Part shown: positions 34,572 through 45,528 of the stretch, in pieces
Layout: every line of letters starts with the position of its first letter
Position numbering within the stretch: position 1 is the first letter of the stretch
Source: Actinomucor elegans
Lineage: Eukaryota > Mucoromycota > Mucoromycetes > Mucorales > Mucoraceae
Direction: 5' to 3'
NCBI GenBank assembly: GCA_026027325.1
Contig: JAMSLZ010000006.1
Location: forward strand, 744,001 to 808,000
Length of the DNA stretch: 64,000 bases
The notes under the pieces: generated by a model
The model's database searches: none
The model's input: only the letters and a program-made list of their open reading frames with translations
Told to the model about the DNA's origin: nothing
Translations under genes and position numbers: made by a program

Positions 34572-36290
34572 ATGGCTAGCTTTGATACAATATCACCAAT
34601 GGAGAACAATAAAAATAAGCAAAAATCTGAAGCAGGGCCAGTTCAGGCCTATGCGAAACTGGAAGGTGATGATTTCTGCTATTATATCCGTACACTTCAA
34701 GTAACACTGGGTCGCAAAGTCAAAAACCCAGAGAGTGTCGATATACCACTTGGCAATATCAAATCCGTTTCTCGCCAGCATGCTCGATTGTTTTACAATT
34801 TCTCGGAACAACGCTTTGAAATGATGGTATTCGGAAAGAATGGTGCCTTTATCAACGAACGATTTGTCGAAAAAGGCGTGACAGTGCCATTAGAGAATAG
34901 GTATGGATCAATCATTTGATCAGATACCAAAGTCGAGATATTGACTAGTTGTAAATAGAACAAAGATACAGATAGGTGAAGTATCTTTTATCTTTCTTTT
35001 ACCACGCATGGATGTTGAAGAAGCCCCTCAACATGAAAATGCAGGTTATATATCAACACCTCAACAGTTGGAGAAAAAATGCCGAAATAAGCTGATACCA
35101 CCGTCATTACCGCCGTTACCACCACTTCCACCTGCGATCCTTGAAGAAAAGCCCAAAAAGATCACGATCCAACTGAAACTACCCAAAGAAGATCTGAATG
35201 CCGACGATTGGGTCGAATCATCGCCCGATGATCATACAGGTTATGATTCAAAAGACATCAAGCCACCATTTTCTTATGCGTCATTGATCGCCCAAGCCAT
35301 CAACTCGTCCAGAAACAAGAGATTAACCTTGAATGGTATTTATACCTATATAACAACCAACTACCCTTATTATCAAATGGCTTCCAACGGTTGGCAGGTA
35401 ACAAACAAAAGATAGCAAAAAAAAAAAAATTTTTTTTTTTTGAGCTGATAGCTCAATATTCTTTTTTGTACTAGAATTCTATTCGACATAACCTCTCGCT
35501 AAATAAAGCTTTCGTCAAGGTACCACGAAAGGATTCGGAGCCTGGTAAAGGAGCCTTTTGGACAATTGATCAAGTAGCTGAAACTCAATTCCGAAAAGGC
35601 GTCTATAAGAAAGGAAAGCGCGCCTCTTCAGAATCCAAAGAGGGCGGAGCTAGTAAGCGCGTTAGATTGGACAATGAAGAGGAAGCTTCAGATGATGAAG
35701 AGGAAGAAGATGAAGAAGCCGTAGATTGCGAAGACATTGATGAATTGGAAGAGGATAGTGCAGAAGACGAGAACGAAGCATCGTCATCTTGTGTTGCAGC
35801 ACAACCAGTAGCAGCAACAACTGAGGCAACAGCAAATGAATCTGATCCAGAAGAGGAAGTATTGACAGATGTGAAACCTGAACCAGCGAGTCCAACGCCC
35901 GGTCTTGGTAGTACTGTTGTAGAACCATCACCCAAGTTACCCTCATCATCAGTATCGGCTGAAGTACCCGCAAAGCCCGCCCCAACATCGACAAAGAAAA
36001 AAATACCCAATGCATCATTATCCTCATCGATTCTGTCTGCTCCTTCTACGCCAATGATCATTGAGACAACCAGTAAGAAAGATGCTGAAATACAGTTACA
36101 GTTGCAGCTGCAGAATACGATCCGCCAGCATTTGCTGGATCCAATACAGCACCCTCTACCACCTGCAATTGCTCAGTTATTACCACAAGCCATAGCCCAA
36201 TTGCCACCTCAGTTAGCTGGTCAGTTATCAAATACCTTGCAGTCTGCACTCGTTAAATCTCGCCATAATAACAAAGAAACTAGCAACTGA
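34572..36290 (+). CDS. Forkhead transcription factor with FHA domain (Fkh1/Fkh2/FOXK type)
   Basis: Nuclear transcription factor; in yeasts this FHA-plus-forkhead architecture belongs to Fkh1/Fkh2, which drive cell-cycle genes, and to Fhl1. Three exons, 34572-34900, 34959-35397 and 35475-36290, make 527 residues. The FHA domain occupies about residues 25-120 ([35 protein letters not shown]). After a Pro-rich linker the forkhead domain runs about 210-310: [58 protein letters not shown] and GKGAFWTI. A basic patch ([18 protein letters not shown]) then a long acidic stretch ([17 protein letters not shown]) and a Gln/Leu/Pro-rich tail follow. The intron before [10 protein letters not shown] interrupts the recognition-helix region. 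The antisense strand of the acidic tail is also open, a composition artefact. Confidence 0.95.
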
Positions 36291-36665
36291 AAGACACAAT
36301 CATCATACCAACTTACATGTAAAATACTAATACAAATAACATAATGCCTGTCCCCCCCCCCCTAATGCCCCAATGCCCCCCCCCCTCTACTCCTTTTATC
36401 ATCTCAATAACCGTAAAAGCACTTCTTATATTCTCTTTTACATATAGTATATATAACGATATCTTCTTTGAATTGTATAAACAATATCTTTTTTTTAATC
36501 AACTAAATAAAAACTATTAGGGGAAAAAAAATCGAAATATAAAGCAGCAAGTGCTACAGTATTATATATGTACAGACGATAGTAAGGCTGCTTTTTTTTT
36601 TAGGGGATGGAGGAGAATTTCTGTATATAGAAGAAGTTGATTAATGTTACAGTTAGTTTTACATA
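36291..36665. other. Convergent 3' region with two poly-C tracts
   Basis: Between the forkhead gene and the sugar transporter. It holds runs of 11 C (36352-36362) and 10 C (36376-36385), separated by CTAATG and CAATG spacers, in otherwise AT-rich DNA, and an AACTAAATAAAAAC stretch that could be a polyadenylation signal. Confidence 0.6.
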
Positions 36666-38373
36666 TTAACCTCTATGCTTTTCAAAGCCTTTAACAATAT
36701 CTTCAAGCGATCTGCCTTTTGTTTCAGGTAAGAAGAGCATAGTAAAAGTGAACGCGATAGCAGCAATGGCGGCAAAGATGGCAAATGAATAACCAGCGAT
36801 CTTTGCAAAGATGACAGGGAAGATCTGACCAATCAAAAAGTTCATTGCCCAGTTCACACCAGTAGCAATAGCACCAACAGCCGATGAAGCATATACAGGT
36901 GTAAGTTCAGAGGTTAGCAACCAAGGAATAGGGCCAATACCGATAGCAAAGGATGCGACATATAAAAGACAGAAACTACCAACAAAGCGGATATCGAATA
37001 GACATAACCAATGATCAACAAGACAGAAAAGATACAGGCACCAGCATTGGCAATTAACAAAAGAGGACGACGACCCATTCGATCAATCAAGATTACAGCA
37101 ACCACCGTCATGACAAAGTTAACTACGGTAGTGACAATAGCCATGTACTTTGAGAAATCCGCATCAAAAGATAAGGTGAAGATGGTGGTGGAATAGTACA
37201 TGACAGCGTTGATACCAACCAACTGTTGACAAGCATGAAGGGTAATGACGGTCAGGGCAATACAGCGAATGACAGGATCTTTGAAAATCTGAATAACATT
37301 CATCGTATCTTTGTGGTGAGTAGGAGCAACGATGTCACCGTGAGTGTTGTCGAATTCCTCATCATCAGCGTGAGCTACTGCTCTGGTCGTAGTAAGATGA
37401 TCCGTATCATCAACAGCGTGCTCACCTTCTGTAGGTACAGTGGTGGCTTGCGTAGGAGCAGGACGAGGAGGAGAACCTGTTACTTCAGCGCTTTCAGTGC
37501 CTTGGGGCTGCTTCTTTTCATCCTCATGAACAGGTCCTGCATAATGCGTCATGGATTGAGCAGCAGCAGTACCAAAGTAACCTTCGACCATGCCATAAAA
37601 CTCATCATCAATGTTATGCTCGCCTCTTAATTTTTGAAGCGAGTGACGAGCATCTTCGATACGGTTAACAGAGATCAGATAACGGGGAGTTTCAACACAA
37701 GTGCTCATCAAGAAGAACTGTACAACAGCAGGAATACAGACAATAGCATAATTCAATCTCCAAAGAGGAACATTGGCAAGAGGCAGACCAATGACTGATG
37801 AAAGCAAGATACCAATGACAATGAAGAACTGATTGCAAGTACCCATGGCGCCACGCGATTTGATTGTAGATACTTCACCGATATACGTGGGGATAGACAG
37901 AGAGCCCATACCACACCCAATACCACAGAGGATACGACCAATGATGAACATGCCTGAGTGTACAGAACAACCAATCAAGACGCCGCCAATGATATAACCA
38001 AGATTGTTGAGGATAATAGCTTTACGTCGACCTACTCTGGTTTGCAATGGTCCAGCAGTTAAACCGCCAATCAAACCACCAACACAAAATGAAGCGACTG
38101 CGAAACCCCTACATAAAAATAAAAAGAAATTGGATCAGTCAAATTGCTATAATTTATACAAGGAAATGACACATACCAAAGAGCATTGTCCATTGGCAAA
38201 CAATCAGGAAAAGTGGAACTATAGACATGCGCATTGCCGTTAGGACAGTTATGCGTAATTTCACCGGGAACATTGGGTGAACCGATAACCCAACCATTAC
38301 TAAATGAGCCTAGACATGCCACAAAGACACAGTAGATCATAAATTTCGGAAACCTAGCTTGATATGAATCCAT
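36666..38373 (-). CDS. MFS sugar transporter with an apparent frameshift
   Basis: Hexose-type transporter of the major facilitator superfamily, plasma membrane, 12 helices. Exon 1 is 38373-38177 and exon 2 runs 38108-36666. Motifs are strong: RVGRRKAIILNNLGYIIGG, GRILCGIGCGMGSLSIPTYI, GEVSTIKSRGAMGTCNQFF, ETPRYLI, QQLVGINAVMYYST, DRMGRRPLLLIANAG and the end PETKGRSLEDIVKGFEKHRG. The central loop carries an acidic, disordered insert of about 90 residues (HEDEKKQPQGTESAEV region). At the T run complementary to 36964-36967 the frame breaks: upstream reads ISALLVVSV, downstream resumes as LYVASFAIGIGPIPWLLTSE one base out of step. With one added base the protein would be 546 residues, normal for the family. 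Either a real null allele or a homopolymer error. Confidence 0.9.
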
Positions 38374-38821
38374 TTTTTTTTTCAAGGAAATTAAACTAGA
38401 AAAGAAAAGGTGAATCACTATCGAGATCACTGTAGATCCATTTATTCATTTCGGTGAAACCCTTGCGCTCTTTTTTTTTTATTTGATATATTTTTTTTTT
38501 TGTTGGTTTCATTTAAAATGAGTGGCAAATCAACCTTACATTCCTTTAAAACCAGGAAAATTAATGCAGAAAAAAGAAGTATATATATGGTGTGAACAAA
38601 CGTGCTGTGTAATAGTAGTAGATGCTAAGATTATAAAATAGATAAAAGTAGATAATAACTTAGGAAAGTTGTGGGTCAAAATTGGAGGCGGTAATGCTTT
38701 CTCTTCTATTGCTGAAAGCACTCATCATAGGATAGCTATTGTTATTGACCGTATTTTGACGGACGCCCTTTTATAGAATATAAAGTTAATTCATGCCTTA
38801 TTTGAAACGTAAGCTAAATTG
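38374..38821. other. Short intergenic region
   Basis: Promoter of the sugar transporter and 3' flank of the Scw1-like gene (both on the minus strand relative orientation: the latter is upstream at higher coordinates). T-rich tracts near 38470-38505. No gene seen. Confidence 0.4.
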
Positions 38822-40330
38822 TTACTTTACCAATGGATTCTTGCTAAAAGATAAGCGAATACCGCCTTTGACCGAGTTGCTCAATGGATTGCCATGGAGG
38901 TCTTGTAAAGCTTGAGCAGCATAAATGGCATCTTCAAATTCTACAAAGCACATGGGTCCGTTTGATTTGTTTCGGAAAGACAAGCGTTTGTATCCAGGAC
39001 ACTTGGAGAACATGGTTTTCAATTCATCTTCATTCGTGTTTGGAGGTAGATTACCAACATAGAGCGTGTTACAGGGTGGGTTCTGATCTGCTGGGTTAGA
39101 ACTACCTACTAGCATACCGCCTAAACTACGATAGCTGGTGGTAGGCGATAAAATACCAGGTGGAGGAGGAGGAGAGGAAGATTTAGGTGGTGTAGAAGAA
39201 GACGAATTAAGCGGATGAAATCTTGTAATGATAGGTTCGTGATGATGATGATGCAAAGGTTGTGTCTGATTGTAGAAATGATTATTCTCTTCCATCACTC
39301 GGCTCAAACCTGTTGATGTAGAGGGAGGAAGACTATTGGTAGGTGATGCAATGCTATTTGAAGAAGAATGATTGGTGAAGAAGGAAGTCATTGAATGAAA
39401 TGAATGATCCGTGGTAGGCGTAGATTTGGAGAGATAATCAAGTCCATCTTGAAGGTTATTAGAAGTAAATCTACTATTGTTGGCAGTAAATCTACTAGTA
39501 GAAATTGAAGGTTTAATGAGCAAATCCATTGATCTAGCATCAACAGACTGAGAACGAGCTATAAAAGCCGAATCGGGTGGTGGAGACATGAGGTCGGAAT
39601 AAAAATCGGGATAGCTTTCATTAGGCGACATCAGCTCATTGGGGACTGGATGTGGGACCGAGTAGAAGGCCTCGTAAGCAGCAGTTGGGAAACGAGAAGC
39701 AGGTGGAGATTGCTGCTGTTGCTGTTGCTGGAGTATTTGAAGTTGCTGCAATTGTTGAAGCTGCTGTACTGGCTGTTGCTGCTGTTGTACTACGGCTGGC
39801 TGCTGTTGCACTGGAGGGGTTTGTTCGTTTAGCAAACCTCTTTTAGTGTGCAAGTTCTTCTTGGCCATTTCAGCTTTCAACATACAGCCTTTTTCAGCAT
39901 CTACTTTACGTCCATTCAATATATCTCTGGCATCCAAAGCTTCTTTTCTAGTACGGAACTTGGCAAATCCAATCTATAAAGGTAACATTAGGTTACTTAT
40001 TAAGCCTGGTCCTTTTTTTTTTTCACTTACAATCTGCTTTCTGCCGTTATTATTGTTCATGATGAACTCGTCTTCACCATCCTTTGAAGGTACTTTCAAG
40101 GTAGCAGCCTCGAAACCAGGTGAGAACATGAACATGTTTTGAAATTCACGTTCCTGCATGTCTTCAGGAAATCCAACTACGAAAATAGTCGATATTTCTT
40201 CTTTTGTTGGTGATATAAGGCCGTCTTGTTGTTGCTGTTGAGCAAGACTGCTATTGTTATTCATCAAAGCATTAAAGAAGGATGTATTCAAAGGCGTAGG
40301 CGATATAGGCGTTGTAGGTGTCTGACTCAT
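38822..40330 (-). CDS. scw1: RNA-binding protein Scw1/Whi3 type
   Basis: Cytoplasmic RRM protein; fission yeast Scw1 controls cell-wall integrity and septation, budding yeast Whi3 binds cyclin mRNA and sets cell-size and memory states. Two exons, 40330-40031 and 39973-38822, give 483 residues. The first RRM-like region covers about 45-140 ([54 protein letters not shown]). A long Gln/Pro/Ser-rich linker with a polyQ stretch coded at about 39711-39800 separates it from the C-terminal [63 protein letters not shown], then [15 protein letters not shown] at the very end, which is the family signature. PolyQ and disorder match the prion-like behaviour known for Whi3. Confidence 0.94.
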
Positions 40331-42802
40331 TGATATCTTTCGAGTATAGTGTTATTTTTCTAAAAAAAAAAAAAAACGTGGGGAAAAAAGCTAAAGACGA
40401 AAAGTAAGAGAAATGGCTTAATAAGTCGGGCTCATCTTTTCAGAGTACGACAAGATAGACTTCTTTCTATTCCTTTTTACTTTACCAAAAAGACTCCACG
40501 TACAAAACAAAAGAAAAAGATGCTCAGAAACGTACTTTTGAGTAGTAACTTTTTATTTTATTTTTCAAATAAGAAAAGAAAGAGAAAGCGCAAGGAAAAC
40601 ACGAGGCAAATGAAAAACCTGTCCCTCAGAGAGATCTCGGCCACGTGACAAGTGAAACCATCTACAAAGGTAACCTGAGCATCTCTGATTTATAGCTCAG
40701 ACAGTAGTGCGGGCTACAGGCGATTGATTAGTGATGTTCTTGATTTTATGACGTATTTTCCCGCAGGATTACTTGTCCCGTACAAATGATACCATCGTTA
40801 ATATAATATACTAGTAATAAAGCATCCTGGTATGCAATCAAGGAAAAAAAAACACTTGGAAAAATTAACTATACAAAAAGAAAAAAGTCAAATATTTCGA
40901 CCTGACAGAACCATAAAGGTCAAATGTTTACGATTATTTCAGCAATTTGCTTTATTACAGCCATATCGCGTACTACTAATAGATGTAACTGCTCATTCTT
41001 AATATAGAAGTTTTAATCAGATGCGAAATGGAATTGGGATTCGTAGAGAGATCTATAGATCTATATACTTATAATATACGAAATGTATACAATTTACAGT
41101 TGATTATTGATGTATACTTTTCTTGTACTTCTATTAGATAAAAGTTTCAATATAACCAGCAACTCATTTTGAACAAGGAACACTAATTAGAATTGAAATT
41201 TAACCGAGATCAGTCGCAAGATCTATTCTAGACATTTAGGTTGTATGAACTATATAAATTTTACAGGCTGGATGCAAATAAGTACATCATTTTGATCGAA
41301 TTGCAATGGTTCTAATTGATTCAATAACTTGTTTTGAGTACAGCCTATGTATCAGATGGGACATTTAACCGAAATGGATTGATAGATTTAATCATTAAAT
41401 TGACATGAAATGTGTGTCTACTACAGTCAGACCCTATAATAAGATATGCTTTTGATGCTTTAGTAGAACAGTGGTTTTAATTGATACAGCAATTCATTTT
41501 AAACATGCACTAGTCATCAGCTTTAACATCATACTGGATTCGATCAAGAAATGCAGCATTAAAAACCAGCTGAAAAATGAAAATAATCCTCGGGGTATGA
41601 TCTTAAACCCAAAACATTTCACATATCTTTTTTTTTTTTTCGTAGAGTGAAGATAACAGCGTCTTTAAGGTATAATTAATAAATAAGGTACATTTACCGC
41701 ATTGGAAAGTATGCATTTGCATTTTTTTTTCTTTTTTGCATATTTTCGGTAATATAAAACACTTATGTTATAAGCATTTCTTTTTTTAGAAAACTCCGAA
41801 AACAATTGTTTACCAAAGGTAATTCCATCAATGGAAAAAAGTATTGTATTTCTCCATTAGGTGCCAAGTTTTTTTGTCAAGAAGCATTTTGGGTACTGGC
41901 GTCTTTTTGTTATTCAAAGTAAATTAAAGTTTGAACCCTGGTTCTAAACGAACTAGAGCGAAACTATTGTTAAATCATCGCTGTCCAATAATAATAGAAA
42001 AATCAGATGGCGGTGGTAATGGTGATAGAGATATATCTTTGTGTCTCTTTTAACGGAACTAAGAAAGCATTATTGTAAACATATGGTTCTTTGTCTAGCT
42101 TTACAATTAGAAGGTCAAATTATTTTCTGATTATTTTGCAGTTTTTTTTTCTCATTGAATTGGTCACCGAATCACCCAATTTTGGAAAAAGCCGCACCAC
42201 ATTACATTTGAAATAACTACCGTACACTCAAGAGAGATGCATAGAAATGAACAAAAATTAGACACATGCGATTATTATAATAATTATATGGTAAATGACA
42301 TTAATAAGTCTTTTGTATTGATTTGCTCCTATATTTTAGTGTTATTCGCGATTTAATGATATTATTCTGTTCACCGACGAGAGAGGGTCACTAAATCAAG
42401 AGCCGATTGCCGTGTCTGGACCTACCTCAGTAATATGACAACTATGTCTTGATGAGTCGATCCAAGTCTCTTCTTTTGAACACTGTACATATAGAGTCGA
42501 TCGCCGAGCTCCAATTAAGCTCCTTTATCCCGGGATAGAATACAAGCATTTTATTGTTTTGTTTGATTAATGTTTCGACCGTGAAAACCATGACGCATAG
42601 TATAGACTAAAATATATACTGAAAATAGTCTTTTTATATATGTACGTGCGCAAAAAGTGTAAATAGAAAAGCAAAAGAATGTTGAATTTGCATTTTTGAC
42701 CCTATTTATTTATTAAATGAAAATCCAAGGGGACATAAAACCTCGAAGATTAAAGGCAGCTCAAATCAAATCATTCTGTTCATTCTTCTTCTCTTTAACA
42801 AT
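40331..42802. other. Long divergent intergenic region with a four-unit repeat array
   Basis: Promoter region between the Scw1-like gene (-) and the ankyrin gene (+). The first 300 bases are GA/AG-rich leader. Four reverse units of the dispersed repeat occupy 40970-41565. From 41600 to 42800 I see only AT-rich sequence with a somewhat GC-richer patch at 42370-42540 and no gene. Confidence 0.5.
40970..41565 (-). repeat. Four tandem units of the ~170-bp dispersed repeat
   Basis: Best array in the window. Equivalent core positions: about 41019 (ATCAGATGCGAAATGG), 41189 (TTAGAATTGAAATTTAACCG), 41354 (TCAGATGGGACATTTAACCG) and 41520 (CATCAGCTTTAACATC), a period of 165-170 bp. Unit 1 ends with a perfect AGATCTATAGATCT at about 41049-41062. 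Blocks like TAATAGATGTAACTGCTCAT and CTATTAGATAAAAGT recur at the same offset. Confidence 0.75.
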
Positions 42803-44026
42803 ATGATGTATGCTTCGCAGCCAAGACCAGTTCACACACTTACAGTATGCCAAACAAGTATTTTTACTAGACACATTTGACTCAATCAATCATAGGACTC
42901 TTGTTTTGTAGATGTTGATTTAGCTGAAGACGAAATAAAACGATTCAATGAAGGTAGGTTGAAAAAGTAATCCTCTATTAAACCGTCTTCTCACAACATC
43001 TCTATAGTATCACAGCGACCTCTCCAACATACAGTCACTATAGAAACCGAACCAACAATGTCTATTTGGAAAGCAGCTGAAATGGGCAATATGGCTGCCT
43101 TGACATACTTTATACACAACTATCCACTACATCAACAACAAGAAGACGATGCATCAGAAAATAGCATAACACAGCTCTTAAATTCGCGAGACCCAAATAC
43201 AGAATGTACCTTGCTGCACCTCATTGTTTCCAATAACCCTAATCCTATCCAACCCTTACGATTACTGCTCGAGCAAGGTGCAGATGCAACAGCTCGTAAT
43301 ATTTACAACGTCCAAGTGATCCATGCACTCTTTCTTCGATGTCCTGAGCCACAAGAAGCACTCAAACTACTACTGCAACATGATGCCGACCCAAATGCTC
43401 GAGATGGTGATGGATGGACGCCCGTTCACTATGCCGCTCGCTTTTGTAAATCGCCAGGCCCAGTTCTAAAAATACTAGTAAATGCTGGAGCAGATGTCAA
43501 TGCTGTTGATTCCAGCCACAAGACTGCGCTCTTTGGACTGTTAGCCAATGGAGACCATAGTGTTACTTTGGATTGGCTAATTCATACAGCCAAGGCCAAT
43601 ATCAAAGTGAGAGGGGATTTCTTGGATAGTCGTACACGACGTACAAAGCAAGGCTCACTTATATTACAAGCGGCGAAATATGGCCGGCTATCATCATTAC
43701 GTATTTTAATTAGCTCTGCATCAGCTATGGAGAGTTTGGAGGCTATATTGACCAAAGATGAATTGATCATGGCTATTGATTTAGTGCGACAACAATTGGT
43801 TCAAGTAACAGAACGAGATAGTATAGAAAAGCTAGGGTTAATGATAATGATATTGGAGAATCTGGAACAAAGGCTGTATTCTAAAAACAAGACAAGATCT
43901 CCTAGTATTGCAAGCGAAAAAAATAGCAAAGAGAACCTAGAAGAGCAAACAAAACAAGACAGCTTAAGGCGAAAGCCAAGCTTATTAAAGAGAATGGGTA
44001 GTTCACTGTCATGGAGAAGCAAATAA
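42803..44026 (+). CDS. Ankyrin-repeat protein
   Basis: Three exons, 42803-42857, 42912-42953 and 43008-44026, join in frame to 371 residues. The two small 5' exons are supported by phase agreement (A|AT and G|TA) and add YASQPRPVHTLTVCQTNVDL before the first obvious Met of the large exon. Ankyrin repeats span about residues 40-240: TLLHLIVSNNPNPIQPLRLL, LLEQGADATARNIYNVQVIH, LLQHDADPNARDGDGWTPVH, LVNAGADVNAVDSSHKTALF and a more divergent SLILQAAKYGRLSSLRILIS. The C-terminus is a helical then basic Ser-rich tail (RRKPSLLKRMGSSLSWRSK). Ankyrins mediate protein contacts; no partner can be read from the sequence. Mucoralean genomes hold similar proteins, but I cannot name an orthologue. Confidence 0.85.
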
Positions 44027-44940
44027 ACAATATTAGTTTATTTTAATATATTAATTTCTAGTCAGGGCTTTCCTTTGATGGTTTCTGATACTGGTATTAT
44101 ATGACATTCGTTAGTATTATGAGAAGGTTGCAATTCAGTTTTCCAAGCGATAATATATTATTGACTGGCGGTAATGGTGCGGTAATGGTTAATTCACTGG
44201 GATTCTGAGATTAAAAAAAGTGGCCACTGTCACCACCATATATGCATATGCAGTATTCTCATTGGTATTACAAAACTATATGTAAAACCAGATAAAACAA
44301 AGTTTGATCTTCGAAATTCGGGAAATTAATGGAAGAAAATAAGCTATGTTTAATGAATAAATACCTATGACATTAAATAAAATCAACCAGAAGCTAAATG
44401 ACTCCGAAAGTATAGCATTTTTTGCTCCCTGAAGTAGCATTTCCTTGCAAAAATTGCATCGTTTGAAACAGAATTAAATATTTTGTAACTTTCATTAAGG
44501 GCATATATAGTACAGAATAATGTTGTTACTTTTATGAATGCTATAATACAGTTCCAGTGCTGAATAGCCTAATTTTTGTGAATAGTGTTAGGTTAGAATA
44601 CTCTTTAGCACTAGATCTCTTAGCCGATCTGAGCCAAACGTCGCATTTGATTAATAACCTAGCGTGCTCAGAATGAGGTGATACATTTGGTAGAGCTTCA
44701 TAACCTATTTACTTTGCATTGATTAATTAATACATATTAGCTAGTTAGGTCATGATTGTATTATTTCACATTAATCCTTTCATGAACCAAAAGATTGGAA
44801 TAAATGATATTATGATTACTAAAAAAAGGAATAATCTTTTTTTCTACCCCGGAGATGAATATGACAGGAGGTTGACATAATCTTGTAATAAAAAGTCTTT
44901 TCTTTTCTTTTTTATTATCCACACTCTTTTACACTACTAA
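44027..44940. other. Intergenic region with one repeat unit
   Basis: AT-rich; one forward unit of the dispersed repeat at 44605-44720 and a T/C-rich leader before 44941. No gene seen. Confidence 0.45.
44605..44720 (+). repeat. Single unit of the ~170-bp dispersed repeat
   Basis: CTAGATCTCTTAGCCGATCT, then a core AACGTCGCATTTGATTAATA, GTGCTCAGAATGA and a following ATACATTTGGTAGAGCTTC appear in the standard order. Confidence 0.65.
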
Positions 44941-45432
44941 ATGTCAGATTCGTTATCTAATAGAAGACGCTCAACTCATTGCCTATCAATAGATTTAAAT
45001 GACAAAAGAAGAAGCAGTTGCTGCTCATGCTGTGACGCCACTGCCAGTCCCTTAAATCTACTTGAACAGCAGACCTTCGCACTCACGCCACCACTGGATA
45101 ATATCTTTTTCGAGGCAGATGAAAGTCAACCGTTCACCTGCATCTATCTGCTAAACCTGTTTCTAGCTCCAGATGCAAGAAGCTATCTTGCGGAAGCTAG
45201 TATCTCGGATGATGTTTACAAGCTCCCTATCCAAGTACAAAAACTTATATGCGAAGCTAGAATGGAGGTCTTATTATCTGATCAATCCAAAGGAGACAGA
45301 GCTCTAAAACGCCTAGAGAGGCTTCGAACCTATGTTAACAGTGTTGCACATAACGACACTGCAGCTGTTATTGCTACACTGAATGAAATTATGCATAATG
45401 AAGACGAACTGCTGAGTATTTTGGGTGAATAA
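44941..45432 (+). CDS. Uncharacterised 163-residue protein
   Basis: Not recognised. A single-exon frame after a T/C-rich leader, with codon use like its neighbours. The first 35 residues are basic and Ser/Cys-rich (SNRRRSTHCLSIDLNDKRRS, then CCSCCD). The body looks helical: FTCIYLLNLFLAPDARSYLA, IQVQKLICEARMEVLLSD, and DRALKRLERLRTYVNSVAHN before a final NEIMHNEDELLSILGE. No signal peptide or membrane helix. The CCSCC cluster could be a metal or lipid-modification site, but that is a guess. Its length, leader and helical pattern argue that it is a real gene. Confidence 0.65.
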   Translation: MSDSLSNRRRSTHCLSIDLNDKRRSSCCSCCDATASPLNLLEQQTFALTPPLDNIFFEADESQPFTCIYLLNLFLAPDARSYLAEASISDDVYKLPIQVQKLICEARMEVLLSDQSKGDRALKRLERLRTYVNSVAHNDTAAVIATLNEIMHNEDELLSILGE

Positions 45433-45528
45433 TAAAGCGGTTTATTACACTATGATATACCACAGGCACACTATGCGCACATAAAGGTTCTTTTTATTCG
45501 GGACAAATTGTTTATCTTTCAGTCACCT

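Noticed and set aside
35603..36061. 152-codon antisense frame under the forkhead gene's acidic tail
   Set aside because: Arises from GAA/GAT-rich codons read backwards; no start context or family features.
43058..44026. Ankyrin protein starting at the Met of the large exon
   Set aside because: Two upstream exons with matching phases and good splice sites extend the frame to an ATG at 42803.
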